Assembly (NCBI GenBank): GCA_963573385.1
Contig: CAUYLG010021622.1
Location: 41,213 to 105,212, forward strand
Length of the DNA stretch: 64,000 nucleotides
Direction of reading: 5' to 3'
Source: Cacajao melanocephalus
Taxonomy: Eukaryota; Chordata; Mammalia; Primates; Pitheciidae
In this document: one piece after another, positions 11,329 to 30,452 of the stretch
How the letters are laid out: every line of letters starts with the position of its first letter
How positions within the stretch are numbered: the stretch's first letter is position 1
Notes under the pieces: model-generated
Told to the model about the DNA's origin: nothing
Databases searched by the model: none
The model's input: the letters and a program-made list of their open reading frames with translations, nothing else
Program-made: the position numbers and the translations under genes

Positions 11329-13554
11329 AAGGGTTTTTGAAGAAGCCCTTGTGTTTCCGGTGGCTAGACACTGCTGGAAGACTTGTGAGCCTTTAGAGTT
11401 TGTACTCCTCATACCTGATGCTTTCCCGATTCTAGTATTCTTATCGTCATTTAGATACTAAGTTGTTTGTCTTACATTACCATTCGAAAAGGGGCTAATG
11501 GGGCTCACTTTCCCTGAGTCAACACGATTTAAGTTGCTGGGATCCTTTAAAAGCGCCATTACCAGAAAAAAAACACGAATTTGTCAGACCTCCAAAACCA
11601 TAGCAGCGGTCGGTAGTCTTTGCATCATTTCTTGGATTAATGAAACAGATGTAATTACAAACGAGACATGAAATTCGATTAGCCATCGTCCATCTAGATT
11701 TTTCCATATCGTGAAAACCTATTTTAGAATGGCATAATCGTCCATATTTGGGTTTAGGTGTTGATGGGTAAGGCTTGTGCTTGTTGCCACATGTTAACCA
11801 CATGGCCTCAGCCACAGGGCACTTCCAAAGGAAGTGACTGCTGGTCTTAGGGATCTTGTAAAAAGAGAACATTGCTCAGTAATCGTCTGTGATTTCAGCT
11901 AGTGTATTTCAGGCATTATTCTGAAGGACTCAGAAGAGATAAGCCAAAACTCTGAATTTGTTTTTTGTCTTTTTCAAAGTGAAGGTCGTCTAATGTATAT
12001 CCCCATCTTACTCTTAAATTACATTTTTAAAAGTAGATTTTTCCCCTTTCGTATTGTTTGACCCAATTTTGAAGTGAAACATAGCCAGTTAATATTTCCA
12101 TCAAAGAATTAATCTTAGAATTAAAATTCGCAGTTTTATGTTATTTGTTTGCTTAAGCAGTATAAATGGAGGTAGAGCTTTGCGGGTTTCAAAAAAATAA
12201 GAAAGGCTTATCACCTAGGCTTATCACCTAGGCTTCCCCCTCCCCACTTCTAAATAGTTTTAAATGCTTCTAATGAGTTGCTCTAGTTAAGGTTAATCAA
12301 ACACCTGTAAACTGCCAGGATCCTAGGTACATGCTATTTTTAGTTTGTTGAGTCTGATTCTTGTCTACAAGAGTTCTTTGTGTATTGGAATATAAAAGGA
12401 ATGATTTATTAGATTCCCAAGGGCAGAATTAAAGACTTTAAGTTTTCCAGATTTCATCTCTTGATAACAGTTTTTCTTTAAAAGTAACAGTTATGTTTGT
12501 GTTTTTCTGAGGAACCAAAGGTCCACGTTTCTTTTCGTATTGGGGACAGGAGAGGTAATATATTTCAAACATACGGTGCAATCTGTAAAATATTTTGAAC
12601 CAAATCAGTGGAAGACCAGGGGTTTTTCTTACACTGGCATTTGAACATCTGAAACAGCCAGGGAGATCTTTCTTAGAGTATAAATGTGTTTTGTTATATG
12701 ATTTATGACAATTCTACCTGAATTGTCGTAAATAACTTTGAAACTACCTTTTAAAGTTCAATAAAATACGTGGCATGTATATGGGATAGTACCAAACTGT
12801 GCCTAAAAGCAATGAAACTACCACTAGACTAATTGGATTGAATGGTCTATTGGCTGAACAGTTGACTACAGAGAGATTTTGCTTTTTTTTTTTCCCCCCT
12901 GCAGGAATGGGAGTTTAAAAAATGATTGGCTCTTTTTTCTCTTCCTAGCCTCCTGACAGTAAGTAGAGAGCCAGAAGAATGATGCCAAGGCATCCTGGCC
13001 TGCTATGTGGAGAACTCTCTTTCCCTACTGTCTTACTTAATAGAACTCTTATTCTGGCAGTGTCAGATGCTGCTGCAGCAAGGGAATGCCACTGAGTGAT
13101 TGCAGTAAGCTATGCAGCATTTTCATGTTTAAAACTACTAGGATAATAAAGTGAGAACTTGGGGCCACCAAATTTCAAGTTGTAATTAAAAGGATTTTGT
13201 TAGGAATATGAGATATGAGAGTGCTACAATGATCACCTGGAATGGCTCCCTAAATACAATGAGGTGTTAACTAGTGAAATCAAGTCGCCAGTGTTTGTGT
13301 GTTTGGTGAGACTCATAAGTTCTGCCATGAAGTTAAGGAAAATGTCTGTCTTAGCTTAAAATTCAAGAAACCTGTGTGATTCAATGGAGTTGGTGTGGAG
13401 CAGACAAAAAAAAAAAATGAAATAAGAAACTTTTGCGAATGAAGTCAAAATTATTATGACTGTAGAGTTTTTAAAAAAGCTATCAGTTCTAGTTTTACTT
13501 TGATTTTATCTAAAGAGAAATACAGAATGAATACAATTCAATTGTATGTGGCTT
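11329..13554. other. CNBP intron 1, unique 2.2 kb
   Basis: An Alu-free intronic stretch. A 14-base tandem duplication (GGCTTATCACCTA-type unit twice) lies at about 12,206-12,233. No exon signature is visible. A weak 117-codon minus-strand frame at 11,519-11,872 has no recognisable homology. Confidence 0.5.
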
Positions 13555-13840
13555 TGGGGAGGGGGGGGCTGAGTCTCGCTCTGTCACCTGCCGAGGCTGG
13601 AGTGCAGTCTGAGCTGACTGCAACCTCCGCTTCCCAGATTCCAGTGATTCTCTTGCCTCAGCCTCCCGAGTAGCTGGGATTGCAGGTACACATCACCATG
13701 CCTGGCTGATTTTTGTATTTTTAGTAGAGATGGGGTTTCACCATGTTGGCCAGGAAAGTCGAGATCTCCTGACCTTGTGATTTGTCTGCCTTGGCCTCCC
13801 AAAGTGCTGGGATTACAGGCATGAGCTACTGCACCCAGCC
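13555..13840 (-). mobile_element. Alu (antisense)
   Basis: The antisense dimer starts with a G-rich run instead of poly(T), so the tail has been lost or replaced. Confidence 0.92.
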
Positions 13841-13969
13841 ATGGCTTTTTTAAAAGTTACTAGATACATAGTATTACCTTTATGTACTATTTTGAAATAG
13901 GGAGTAAATTATATAATTCCCTACTTTAAAAATACTACACAATGGCATTTTTGTCATATATTATGATAG

Positions 13970-14450
<481 letters not shown>

Positions 14451-15112
14451 TATGATTACTGATGCCTGACTCATAAGATATCCAGGTATTAAAACCCTTC
14501 AAGAAGTAATCAGGCCAAGCAGAAATGGATGTAATTAACCAAGGTCAGGCAGTAAATGCAGGAACCAGGATAAGAATGTAGAATTGTCCCCCAGGTAAGT
14601 ACTCTGTTTTCCATTATTCTGGCTGGAATGCAGGTAATGCAGAATGTATACTGCTTCCTTTCATTGCATCCATAGTTTGTTTTTATTAAAACAGTCTGAA
14701 GTGTTCCAGTACCATGTTGGAACACTAAACTGACTTAATGGCACATAATAATGAGTATATACATTTAGAGGGCAAAAGCTCCAATATGGTCTCAATGCAG
14801 TTAGGTCAACAACATGAATGAGTCAGAGATAATCCTTGTGAAGTTATTAAGGATATATACAAATGTGAATGTGCCCAGCTGTGTTAGGAAAACCATATAA
14901 AATAATAAAGATAGCCAGAATCACACCTTATTTTGCTATTATTATATGCCCAACTTTCCTGTTGCTACTTATTTTAAATGCATTTTCTAGGATAGAGTTA
15001 TGATCATTCTGTTTACTAGAACCCAGATTGTTAGTCTTGACCACATACTGTTAGGTTTTAGTCATTTACTAGATTGGTTCTTAGTATCAATAGTATTGTA
15101 CAATTACTGACT
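14451..15112. other. CNBP intron 1, unique DNA
   Basis: AT-rich sequence with no recognisable element. Confidence 0.5.
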
Positions 15113-15257
15113 TTTTTTTTTCTTTTTTTTCTTTTTTACATAAGATGGGGTTTCACCATGATGGCCAGGCTGGTCTTGAACTCCTGACCTCAGGTAATCC
15201 ACCCACCTCGGCCTCCCAAAGTGCTAGGATTAAAGGCGTGAGCCACCGCGCCCGGCC
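15113..15257 (-). mobile_element. Left-arm-only Alu, antisense
   Basis: A T-rich head leads directly to ATGGGGTTTCACCATGATGG and the left monomer to CGCCCGGCC. It is flanked by CAATTACTGACTT on both sides, proving insertion in this short form. Confidence 0.9.
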
Positions 15258-15462
15258 ACCAATTACTGACTTTAAGACAAATTTAGTATAGTAACCATTT
15301 GTGGTTTCTTTAATTCCAATATTTAATCTTTAAAGCCTAAATAAGTACAAAATTTGTAAAATAGTTGTTTTTTTTTTCTTTTTTTTCCCCCAATGGTCTG
15401 TCCTGTGGGAGTAAAATAGTTATACCTCTTAGTTTAGCATACATGGCCCCTCACAGTCTTGT

Positions 15463-15877
<415 letters not shown>

Positions 15878-16066
15878 TGATACACAAAAATTGAAACTTA
15901 GAACAGATGTCTTGATGTCTGGTAGTTGAAAATGTGTACTGATCTGGAACTCTCCTGTTTTTCTCCTCTTAATCTCTTTTCCATTCCATTCAGGAAATAG
16001 ACTGTAAGGTGAGAAACAAGTATAAGCAGTTAGCCCCACTCTGCTGTGTAATAGACTTTGGACTGA

Positions 16067-16458
<392 letters not shown>

Positions 16459-16479
16459 AATAGGTTTTTTAATTGATTA

Positions 16480-16640
16480 TCTATTAAGCACAAAGTACTG
16501 TGTAACAATTCTTACCACACACATCAGTTTTATTATCTCTTTTTTACAAGTAAGACAGATGAGCAGTCAGATGTCTTTGAGGTAACACAGCAAGTAGTTA
16601 AACTGGGTTAAGTGATTAACGCAGGTTAAGTACAGTCCTA
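16480..16640 (-). repeat. MIR, antisense
   Basis: TTTTTACAAGTAAGACAGATGAG and GTAACACAGCAAGTAGTTAA match the antisense MIR core. Confidence 0.6.
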
Positions 16641-16641
16641 A

Positions 16642-18291
<1,650 letters not shown>

Positions 18292-19239
18292 CAGATTCTT
18301 TTATAGAATTGGCATTTGAGTTGGCCCATGAATGTTGGAAGAAGTTGTGACAGGTGGAGAAGGAGCAGGGGAGACCAGGATAGTGCAGCGAAATTCCAGC
18401 CAGCAGCAGTTAGGCAATGAGACAGACTCATGGGGCCATGATTCTCAGCTGTCTTACCTTACCCTTGTTTTACTAAGGAATATCACAGAATTCTGTAAAG
18501 ACCTTTAAATACATTCTTCTGAGGTGAGTACTAGGATGGGTACCTGCTGCCTAATATAAGTAGTGTGTTCCTAAAACATTATGGAAAGTGGTTAGTTTAA
18601 TAATGTTACTAAAGACAAGTCTATCACAAGGGACCAGTTATCAATGAAACTGTAAACCACCTGATTCACTGTGATAGGGTTGGCCAAAGGGAAGAGAAGG
18701 CAGATTGCATACATAAGTACCTAAGGCCACTGAAGGACCTCTTTAAAAAGTATGTGTCATATTGATGACATTTAGGGGCTAAAAACATTCTTTCTTTCCT
18801 TCTAAGACTTAGTGGTTTTTTGTTTTGTTTTGTTTTTAGCATTTAGTCTAGTAAACATAATTATGTGTGACTAAAAATGGCAAAATAATCTAAAATTTCT
18901 GTTTTAGTGTTCTGCCTTTGCCACTGAGGTACATGTTTGTTTTACAGAATAGTACTTGAATTGCAGTCTTGTGAGACACTTCTAATGGGATTATTTTATT
19001 TGTTTGACTAAGTGGAGAAATACAGCTTTCCCTAAATGTCATTTGTAGTTGATATTGAAATAGGAAGTAGAGCTTAATATTAAGTCTTAACATGTTATTT
19101 TAGCCAGTGGTTTCCTTTCCAGAAATATTTCTTCCTGTCATTCCTCGCACCCCCTACCTTTATACTAGATCTGGGTCCCATGACTAGAGATAAACAAGAC
19201 AATGGAGAAACAGTTTGTGAGAAATCTTACATTGATTAA
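18292..19239. other. CNBP intron 1, unique DNA
   Basis: Nothing recognised except a (TTTTG) run near 18,818-18,836. Confidence 0.5.
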
Positions 19240-20725
<1,486 letters not shown>

Positions 20726-21057
20726 GATCGTCTCTTGGGATCTGTGGAGAAGTGGTTCCACGACCTCCCTCAGATATCAAAATCCTCCTATGTTCAAGTT
20801 CTTGATATAAAATGGTGTAGTACTTGCATTACAACCTTTGCACATTTTCCCATATACTTTAAAATCATCTCTAGATTAAAAATTCTTAATACAGTGTAAG
20901 TGCTGAATAAGTAGTTGTTAATGTTGTATTGTTTAAGGAATAATGGCAGGAAAAAATGTCTACATATTCAATACAGATGCCAGTTTTTTCCCCTGAATAT
21001 TTTTATTCCAAGGTTGGTTGAATCCATGGATGCAGAGATATAGAGGGCCTACTGTAC
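20726..21057 (+). mobile_element. Tigger-like (TcMar) DNA transposon fragment
   Basis: It opens with CGTCTCTTGGGATCTGTGG and closes with GGTTGGTTGAATCCATGGAT and GAGGGCCTACTGTA. These correspond to the terminal parts of a short non-autonomous Tigger-type element, and the interior ATAAAATGGTGTAGTA matches the same layout. The subfamily is not certain. Confidence 0.65.
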
Positions 21058-21348
21058 TTTTTTACTCTCTAGAGATAAAATTTGTATCTTGCGTTTGTTT
21101 TAACATATTTGTTCTAAGGAATATCTCAATCACCAGGCAAGTGCTGCAGTATAACTAGGTAATATATCAGATGCTAAGGTTAAGAGAGTATTTTTCTTCA
21201 CCGACTCCTCACTCTGAGAATCCATTTTATAGCTTTATTGGTTTGGGTTATTCCAATTTTCTGATGAGTAAATAAAGACTTCTATTTGCAGATGTGTCCA
21301 TTAAGCTGGACCTGGAATGAGTATTACTACCAATTACCTCTTTTCTTT

Positions 21349-21645
21349 CTTTCTTTTTTTTTTTTTTTTTTTTGAGATGGAGTCTCCATCCTCCAGGCTG
21401 GAGTGCATTGGCACTATCTCAGCTCACTGCAACGTCTGCCTCGCAGGTTGAAGCAATTCTCCTGCCTCAGCCCCTCTAGTAGCTGGGATTATAGTTGTGT
21501 GCCACCACACCTAGCTATTTTTTGTAGTAGAGATGGAGTTTTGCCGTGTTGGCCAAGCTGGTTTCAAACGCCTAACCTCAGATGATCCACCTGCCTTGGC
21601 CTCCTAAAGTACTAGGATTACAGGTGTGAGCCACCATGCCCAGTC
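21349..21645 (-). mobile_element. Antisense Alu at the DM2-repeat position
   Basis: The head is CTTTCTTTC followed by about 23 T, then the antisense dimer ending GCCCAGTC. It is flanked by ACTACCAATTA on both sides. It lies 430 bases before exon 2. Published work derives the human DM2 CCTG tract from an AluSx in this intron, and here the tail holds no TG, TCTG or CCTG units. Confidence 0.85.
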
Positions 21646-21809
21646 ACTACCAATTATTTCTTTTTATGTTTTTATTTTTATTTTCCAATTATTTCTAATA
21701 ATGGATTTTAATTGACCCTAACCCTGTAAATTCCATCACTCCATCAATAACTGTATTAATGTGTGTATTATAATAGATCTGTAGTGCCCAAGCATGTAGT
21801 TGTGTGATT

Positions 21810-21945
21810 TTTTTTTTTTTTTTTTTTTTTAAGATGAGGTTTCACCATGATGGCCAGGCTGATCTTGAACTCCTGACCTCAGATGAGCCACCCACCTTGG
21901 CCTCCCAAAGTGCTAGGATTACAGGCGTGGGCCACCGCGCCTAGC
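21810..21945 (-). mobile_element. Left-arm-only Alu, antisense
   Basis: A 24-base poly(T) runs straight into AAGATGAGGTTTCACCATGA and the left monomer. It is flanked by TGTGTGATT on both sides. Confidence 0.9.
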
Positions 21946-22092
21946 CGTGTGTGATTATTTTTTAACCAAAATATTAGCTTTTTTTCCCCAGAATAATTTT
22001 CCAAAAATACAGTTAATGGAGAATAAAAGTTAAAAGAAAGTTCAGTGGTTTAATGTTCTTACTCTTAATATTTCAAAGATCTGACTGCAGCC

Positions 22093-24143
<2,051 letters not shown>

Positions 24144-25020
24144 TTATTTTCCTTTGTCGCCCCTCCTTTTTCTGATTGATGGTTGTATTATTTTCTCTGA
24201 ATCCTCTTCACTGGCCAAAAGTTGGCAGATAGAGGCAACTCCCAGGCCAGTGAGCTTTACTTGCCGTGTAAAAGGAGGAAAGGGGTGGAAAAAAACGACT
24301 TTCTGCATTTAACTACAAAAAAAGTTTATGTTTAGTTTGGTAGAGGTGTTACGTATAATGCTTTGTTAAAGAACCCCCTTTCCGTGCCACTGGTGAATAG
24401 GGATTGATGAATGGGAAGAGTTGAGTCAGACCAGTAAGCCCGTCCTGGGTTGAACATGTTCCCATGTAGGAGGTAAAACCAATTCTGGAAGTGTCTATGA
24501 ACTTCCATGAATAACTTTAATTTTAGTATAATGATGGCCTTGGATTGTCTGACCTCAGTAGCTAATAAATAACAACAAGTAACATCTGTATCAGGCCCTA
24601 CATAGAACATACAGTTGAGTGGGAGTAAAAAAAATGAAAAGACAAACATGCGCGTTAATGGCTGTGTGAGAGAAATCGGAATAAAAGCCTAAACAGGAAC
24701 AACTTCATCACAGTGTTGATGCTGGACACATAGATGGTGATGGCAAAGGTTTAGAACACATTTTTTCAAAGACTAAATCTAAAACCCAGAGTAAACATCA
24801 ATGCTCAGAGTTAGCATAATTTGGAGCTATTCAGGAATTGCAGAGAAATGCATTTTCACAGAAATCAAGATGTTATTTTTGTATACTATATCACTTAGAC
24901 AACTGTGTTTCATTTGCTGTAATCAGTTTTTAAAAGTCAGATGGAAAAAGCAACTGAAGTCCTAGAAAATAGAAATGTAATTTTAAACTATTCCAATAAA
25001 GCTGGAGGAGGAAGGGGAGT
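24144..25020 (+). other. CNBP: CNBP 3'UTR
   Basis: This non-Alu, AT-rich segment follows the stop codon. I see candidate poly(A) signals AATAAA at 24,564, 24,680 and 24,995. The last is followed by a GT/T-rich stretch (from about 25,017) typical of a downstream element, so I end the transcript there. The sequence looks well conserved in the sense that it carries no inserted repeats for over 1.1 kb. Confidence 0.75.
24995..25000 (+). terminator. Likely main CNBP poly(A) signal
   Basis: An exact AATAAA hexamer with a downstream GT/T-rich run (TTCTTTTGTTTGTTT) about 30 bases later. The same hexamer at 24,564 and 24,680 could give shorter transcripts. Confidence 0.6.
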
Positions 25021-25306
25021 TTGACTAAAGTTCTTTTGTTTGTTTCAAATTTTCATTAATGTATATAGTGCAAAATGCCATTATTAAAGAGGGGAATGTG
25101 GAGGACTGAAAGCTGACAGTTTGGACTTTTCTTTTTGTACTGAAGTCATGTCTTCAATAATGAAAATTGCTGTTAAAAGGATGTATAGGATTTAGATACT
25201 TTTGCAAAGCTATAGAAAATCCTCTTTGTAATCCATTATAATAATGCCCTTTAGTTCTGTGTTCATTCTAAATAGTTTTAATACCATTGCTGTTTTAGTG
25301 TTTGTT

Positions 25307-25559
25307 TCCTTTTTTTTTTTTGAGATGGAGTCTCGTTCTGTTGCCCTGGCTAGAGTGCAATGGTGTGATCTCAGCTCACTGCAGTTTCCTCCCCTCGGGT
25401 TCAAGTGATTCTCCTTCCTCAGCCTCCTAAGTAGCTGGGATTACAGGCGTGCGCCACCACACCCAGCTGATTTTTGTATTTTTAATAGAGATGGGATTTT
25501 ACTAGGTTGGTCTGGCTGGTCTCGAACTCTTGACCTCAGGTGAGCCACTGCACCTGACC
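25307..25559 (-). mobile_element. Alu (antisense) with a small internal deletion
   Basis: It jumps from CTTGACCTCAGGTGA directly to GCCACTGCACCTGACC, losing about 45 bases. Confidence 0.9.
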
Positions 25560-25639
25560 TTTTTCTGAGTTTTATAAGGATCTGAAGTAGTGGATTCCTT
25601 GTTTTTGCTAGGATCTCATTTAAAGTGGAGCTGGACCTT

Positions 25640-25740
25640 AGAGCTCATCTGTTTAACTCACTTTGTAGATGAGTTAACCTTAATTTGCATAAGGATGTAC
25701 AGTTAGAGCCTGAACCTCAACAGTTCTTCCCATCCCATGC
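25640..25740. repeat. MIR-like fragment
   Basis: ACTCACTTTGTAGATGAGTTAACCTT and the CCTGAACCTCA region are MIR-like. The fragment is short and divergent. Confidence 0.45.
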
Positions 25741-26293
25741 CCTCTGTTTCCCAACTCCCAAGTTAAATGCAGTTAGTGTCATATACTTTTTCCACTTAGT
25801 TCATTTTCCCCCCTCTATGTTTGCTACATGATTCTTTGGGTATGAGTTTTTCATTTCTCATGTAGGGTTCTTCTGTCAGTTCACGGTCCAGCGATTCAGT
25901 GTTGAAATGGTGGTGTCTCAGCTATGCTGTGCACATTCCAACCTTGTTAATAGTCCAGAGCAAGCAAGAAAAAGAGGTAGTAGCGTACTCATTTCTTTAT
26001 GAATATAAGCTTATAATATTTTTTAATCATATGCTATTTTTACTGAACAAATTGTATGTCTCACATGTTAACACAATAAATATCTTGACAATTTTATTTT
26101 CTACCACATGTATGAAACAGCATAAGGAAAGACTTATTTCAAAGGCATCACTGTTAAATGAGGTTTGGGGGCTGGTGTGCAAATGGAGTTATTTCCCCCA
26201 AATTCTGGGCCTTATATAGGAAAACCTAAAACATAGCAAATGGGGTATGCTGTTACGGCATTTTCGGTCAACTTAGTTGTGGTTAATAATCCT
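25741..26293. other. Intergenic unique DNA downstream of CNBP
   Basis: No gene seen. A 106-codon plus-strand frame (25,899-26,219) has AT-rich, non-coding composition. Confidence 0.5.
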
Positions 26294-26300
26294 TTCTCCT

Positions 26301-26421
26301 GGCTGGGCGTGGTGGCTCATGTCAGTAATCCCAGCACTTTGGGGGAGGCCGAGGCAGGCAGATCAAGACAAGACACCGAGACCATCCCGGCCAACATGGT
26401 GAAACCCCGTCTACTAAAAAT
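26301..26421 (+). mobile_element. Left-arm-only Alu
   Basis: It ends at AAACCCCGTCTACTAAAAA and is flanked by TTCTCCTG on both sides. The right monomer was never inserted. Confidence 0.88.
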
Positions 26422-26705
26422 TCTCCTGTGTTAATCACAGCTTTTTGTGTTGGGAAGAGAAAAAGTAGAGTGGATTGGTTAAAATGTAGAACTCTTTTGC
26501 TTCATGCAACCATTCCTTGTGCTGAATTTGTAGTACTTTAGTTGCCTTTTGAGACCTTTTGAAATGCATTAATTAAGGACCTATTCACAGGAGACCACAA
26601 AGTTCCTTTGTAAGATAAAATTTATTTGCATTGACCTTGACTGGCAAGCAGTGCAGCATGAAAATGTATTTTACAGTGAAATCAGGCTAATTAAAAAGAA
26701 TCAGG

Positions 26706-27007
26706 ATGGGTATGGTAGCTCACGCCTGTAATCCCAACACTTTCTCGGAGGCCAAGATGGGTGGATCATGAGGTCAGGAGTTCATGAGCGTGGCTAACAT
26801 GGTGAAATGCAGTCTCTACTAAAAATACAAAAACTAGATCGGTGTGGTGGTGTGTGTGCCCGTAGTCTCAGCTACTTGGGAGGCTGAGGCAGGAGAATCG
26901 CTTGAACTAGGAGGTAGAGGTTGCAGTGAACCGAGATCCACGCCATTGCACTCAATCCTGATGGACGCAGTGAGACTCCCAACTCAAAAAAAAAAAAAAA
27001 AAAAAAA
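26706..27007 (+). mobile_element. Alu (full length)
   Basis: Sense dimer with a 22-base poly(A). Its sequence is moderately diverged. Confidence 0.94.
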
Positions 27008-27175
27008 TCAGTACCATAAACACCTGTGTTCTCTCCATCTTAATTTGAAAGTAAATTATAGACATGGCACTTTATCATGCATTTTACAAAATGTTCTCAT
27101 TAACACAATACCATTATCATACTTAATATATCTAAACATTATTCCCTTGTTTCATCTAATATCTTTGGGTTTTTT

Positions 27176-27481
27176 ATTTTATTATTTATTTATTTATTTA
27201 TTTATTTTTGAGACGGAGTTTCACTTTTGTTGCCCAGGCTGGAGTGCAATGTCATGATCTCGGCTGACCCCAACCTCTACCTCACAGGTTCAAGCAATTC
27301 TGCCTCAGCCTCCTAGCTGGGATTACAGGCACGTGCCACCACGCCCAGCTAATTTTGTATTTTTAGTAGAGACGTTTCATCCTGTTGGCCAGGTTGATCT
27401 CTAACTACTGACCTCAAGTGATCCACCCACCTCAGCCCCCCAAAGTGCTAGGATTATAGACGTGAGCCACCATATCTGACC
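27176..27481 (-). mobile_element. Alu (antisense) with a (TTTA) tail
   Basis: The TATTTATTTATTT head has replaced the poly(T). Full antisense dimer. Confidence 0.93.
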
Positions 27482-27519
27482 AAGTTAATTGGTTTCTTTA
27501 GTCTGTCTTACTCTCTTAA

Positions 27520-27850
<331 letters not shown>

Positions 27851-27963
27851 GATGTCCTCTGTTTACTAGTTGTTTCCTTATGGTAATATTTAACTTGTTT
27901 CTCTGTATATCTATTTCCTAGTCTAGAGGCTAACTTACTAGGTTAAGCTTAAAGTTTTTGCCT

Positions 27964-28559
27964 TTTTTTTTGACAGTCTTGCTCTGCCACCCAGGCTGGA
28001 GTGCAGTGGCTCAGCCATAGCTCACTTTGCCTTCAAATCCTCGGCTCAAGAGATCCTCCCACTTTAGCCTCCCTAGTAGCTGGGACTACAGGCATATGCC
28101 ACCAAGCCCGGCTAATTTTTTAATTTTTTATAGAGATGAGGTCTTGCAGTGGGCACGGTAGCTCATGCCTATAATCCCAGCACTTGGGGAGGCCAAATCG
28201 GACGGATCACTTGAGGTCAGGAGTTTGAGACCAGCCTGGCCAACATGGTGAAACCCTGTCTCTACTAAAAATACAAACATTAGCCGGGCGTGGTGGCAGA
28301 TGCCTGTAATCCCAGCTACTCGGGAGGCTGAGGCAGAGAATCGCTTGAACCTGGGAGGTAGAGGTTGCAGTGAGCCAAGATTGGGCCACTGCCCTCCAGC
28401 CTAGGGGATAGAGTGAGACTATGCCCCTATCCCCACCCCCTAAAAAAGAGATGAGGTCTTGCTGTGTTGCCTGGGCTGGTCTCGAATTACTGTAGTGATC
28501 CTCCTGCTTTGGCCTTCCAACGTGCTGGAATTGTAGGCAAGAGCCACTGTGTCCAGCCT
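27964..28559 (-). mobile_element. Antisense Alu split by a sense Alu
   Basis: Host halves are at 27,964-28,146 and 28,447-28,559. The junction sequence AGAGATGAGGTCTTGC is present on both sides, which is the target-site duplication of the inserted Alu. Confidence 0.9.
28147..28446 (+). mobile_element. Alu (full length) nested in the Alu above
   Basis: Sense dimer inserted head-on into an antisense Alu. Its tail is C-rich (CCCCTATCCCCACCCCCT). Confidence 0.92.
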
Positions 28560-28568
28560 AATAATTCT

Positions 28569-28841
28569 TTATTTTTTGAGACAGTTTCGTTCTTTTTGCC
28601 CGGCACCATCTCGGCTCACTGCAACCTCCGCCTCCCAGGTTCAAGCAATTCTCCTGCTTCAGCCTCCTGAGTAGCTGGGACTATAGGTGTACACCACCAT
28701 GCCCAGCTAATTTTTGTATTTTTAGTAGAGACAGGGTTTCACCATGTTGATCAGGATGGTCTTGATCTCTTGACCTGATGATCCACCCTCCTTGCCCTCC
28801 CAAAGTGCTGGGATTACAGGCGTGAGCCACCGTGCTTGGCC
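28569..28841 (-). mobile_element. Alu (antisense)
   Basis: Flanked by a perfect CTAATAATTCTTTA. It is slightly shortened near the right monomer (CTTTTTGCCCGGCACCATC). Confidence 0.93.
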
Positions 28842-29179
28842 TAATAATTCTTTAGTAGCACGAAGAACTCAGTCTGTGTTTAATTTTCTTCACTTGATGA
28901 AAAAATTTTTCTAATTTTTTTTTTTTTGTATCAGGATCCAAATGCTCTCTATACATGCATTTGGTAATATCTTAAGTGTCCAAGTCTCTTAACAGTTTCC
29001 TGTCTTTACTGGAGAAAACCTGGGATTGATCCTATGACCTATATTTGGCTGATTGTATCATTGTGATACGTTTCACATGATTTTTAGCCCCCATCGTTTT
29101 TGTAAAGTGGTAGATTCAGCAGGTTTATTTTACATATATGTGAACCTATGTATGTATATATAGGTTCTTTTCTCTTTTT

Positions 29180-29600
29180 TCTTTTTTTTTTTTTTTTAGA
29201 CAAGAGTCTCACCCTCTTGCCCAGTTTGGAGTGCAGTGGCACTATCTCAGCTCATCGCAACCTCTGACTCCCAAGTGATTCTCCTGCTTAGGCTTCCCGA
29301 GTAGCTGGGTTATAGGCATCTTGCCACCCGTCCTGGCTAATTTTCTTTTTTTCTTTTTCTTTTTTGCATTGGAATCTCACTCGGTCGCCAAGGCTGGGGT
29401 GCCATGGCGGTGTAATCTCAGCTCACTGCAATGTCCACATCCCAGGGTCAATCAGTATGCTCGGCTAATTTTTGTATTTTTAGTAGAGATGGGGTTTCCC
29501 CATGTTGGCCAGGCTGGTCTCGAATCCTGGACCTCAAATGATCTGCCTGCTTCGGCTTCTCAGAGTGTTAGGATTACAGGTGTGAGCCACTGCACCCGAT
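29180..29600 (-). mobile_element. Two overlapping antisense Alus
   Basis: A truncated Alu at 29,180-29,342 is followed by a second at 29,343-29,600 that begins with its own T/C head inside the first one's CTAATTTT segment. The second lacks about 60 bases of its middle. Confidence 0.85.
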
Positions 29601-29892
29601 CTCTTTTTCTTTTAGACAAGAATATATCATAGGAGATGCACTGTGCTTCCTATTGCATCATATCAAGAGGTACAAAATGTCAGGTTTTACTTTTGGTGAT
29701 CATAAGCATCATCAGTGGGTTTGGTGATTACAGTTTTGTCCATTCATCATGAAGTTCCCCATCAATCTTGTACCAAATGGTTTTTACAGTTTGAGAGCCA
29801 TGGATGATAGATACCTGGATGAATTCTAAATCCTTTAAAATGCAAGCCGAGGGAAGAAGACTCCCAGGAATTAATGTGTAATTTCTTTATTA

Positions 29893-30187
29893 TTTTTATT
29901 TTTTTGAGACAATCTCACTCTGTTGCGCAGGTTGGAGTACAGTGGCATCATCATGGCTCACTGCAACCTCTGCCTCCCAGGTTCAAGCGGTACTTCTGCC
30001 TCAGCCCCTCTACTAGCTGTGATTACAGGCACGCACCACCATGCCTGGCTAATTTTTGTATTTTTTAGTAGAGACGGGTTTTTGCCATGTTGGCCAGGCT
30101 GGTCTCTAAACTTCTGACCTCAGGTGATCCACCCGCCTCAGTCTCCTAAAGTGCTGGGATTACAGGTGTGAGCCATAGTGCCTGGCT
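29893..30187 (-). mobile_element. Alu (antisense)
   Basis: Full dimer flanked by (A/G)TGTGTAATTTCT. Confidence 0.94.
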
Positions 30188-30289
30188 AGTGTGTGTAATT
30201 TCTAAAAGCTGGCCTAGTACTCTCACTTTCCCAAAGTCTTGGTACCGCTGTACCTCAGCCCCCAAGCCCCTTCTCATCTGAGCAGCAGA

Positions 30290-30452
30290 GCCTTGCTCAT
30301 TTTTGAGAGCACATGGCATCATGTAAACAAAGGATCTGGTGTCAGACCTCATTTGAATTTTGTCTTCACCAACTCAGTAGTTGTCTTAGAATGTAAGCTG
30401 AGTGAATACCTCTAAAACCAGTTTCCTTATCTGTAAAGTGAAAATAACTTCT
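30290..30452 (+). repeat. MIR
   Basis: GATCTGGTGTCAGACCTCATT through CAGTTTCCTTATCTGTAAAG follows the MIR consensus. An Alu interrupts it at AATAACTTCT. Confidence 0.8.
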
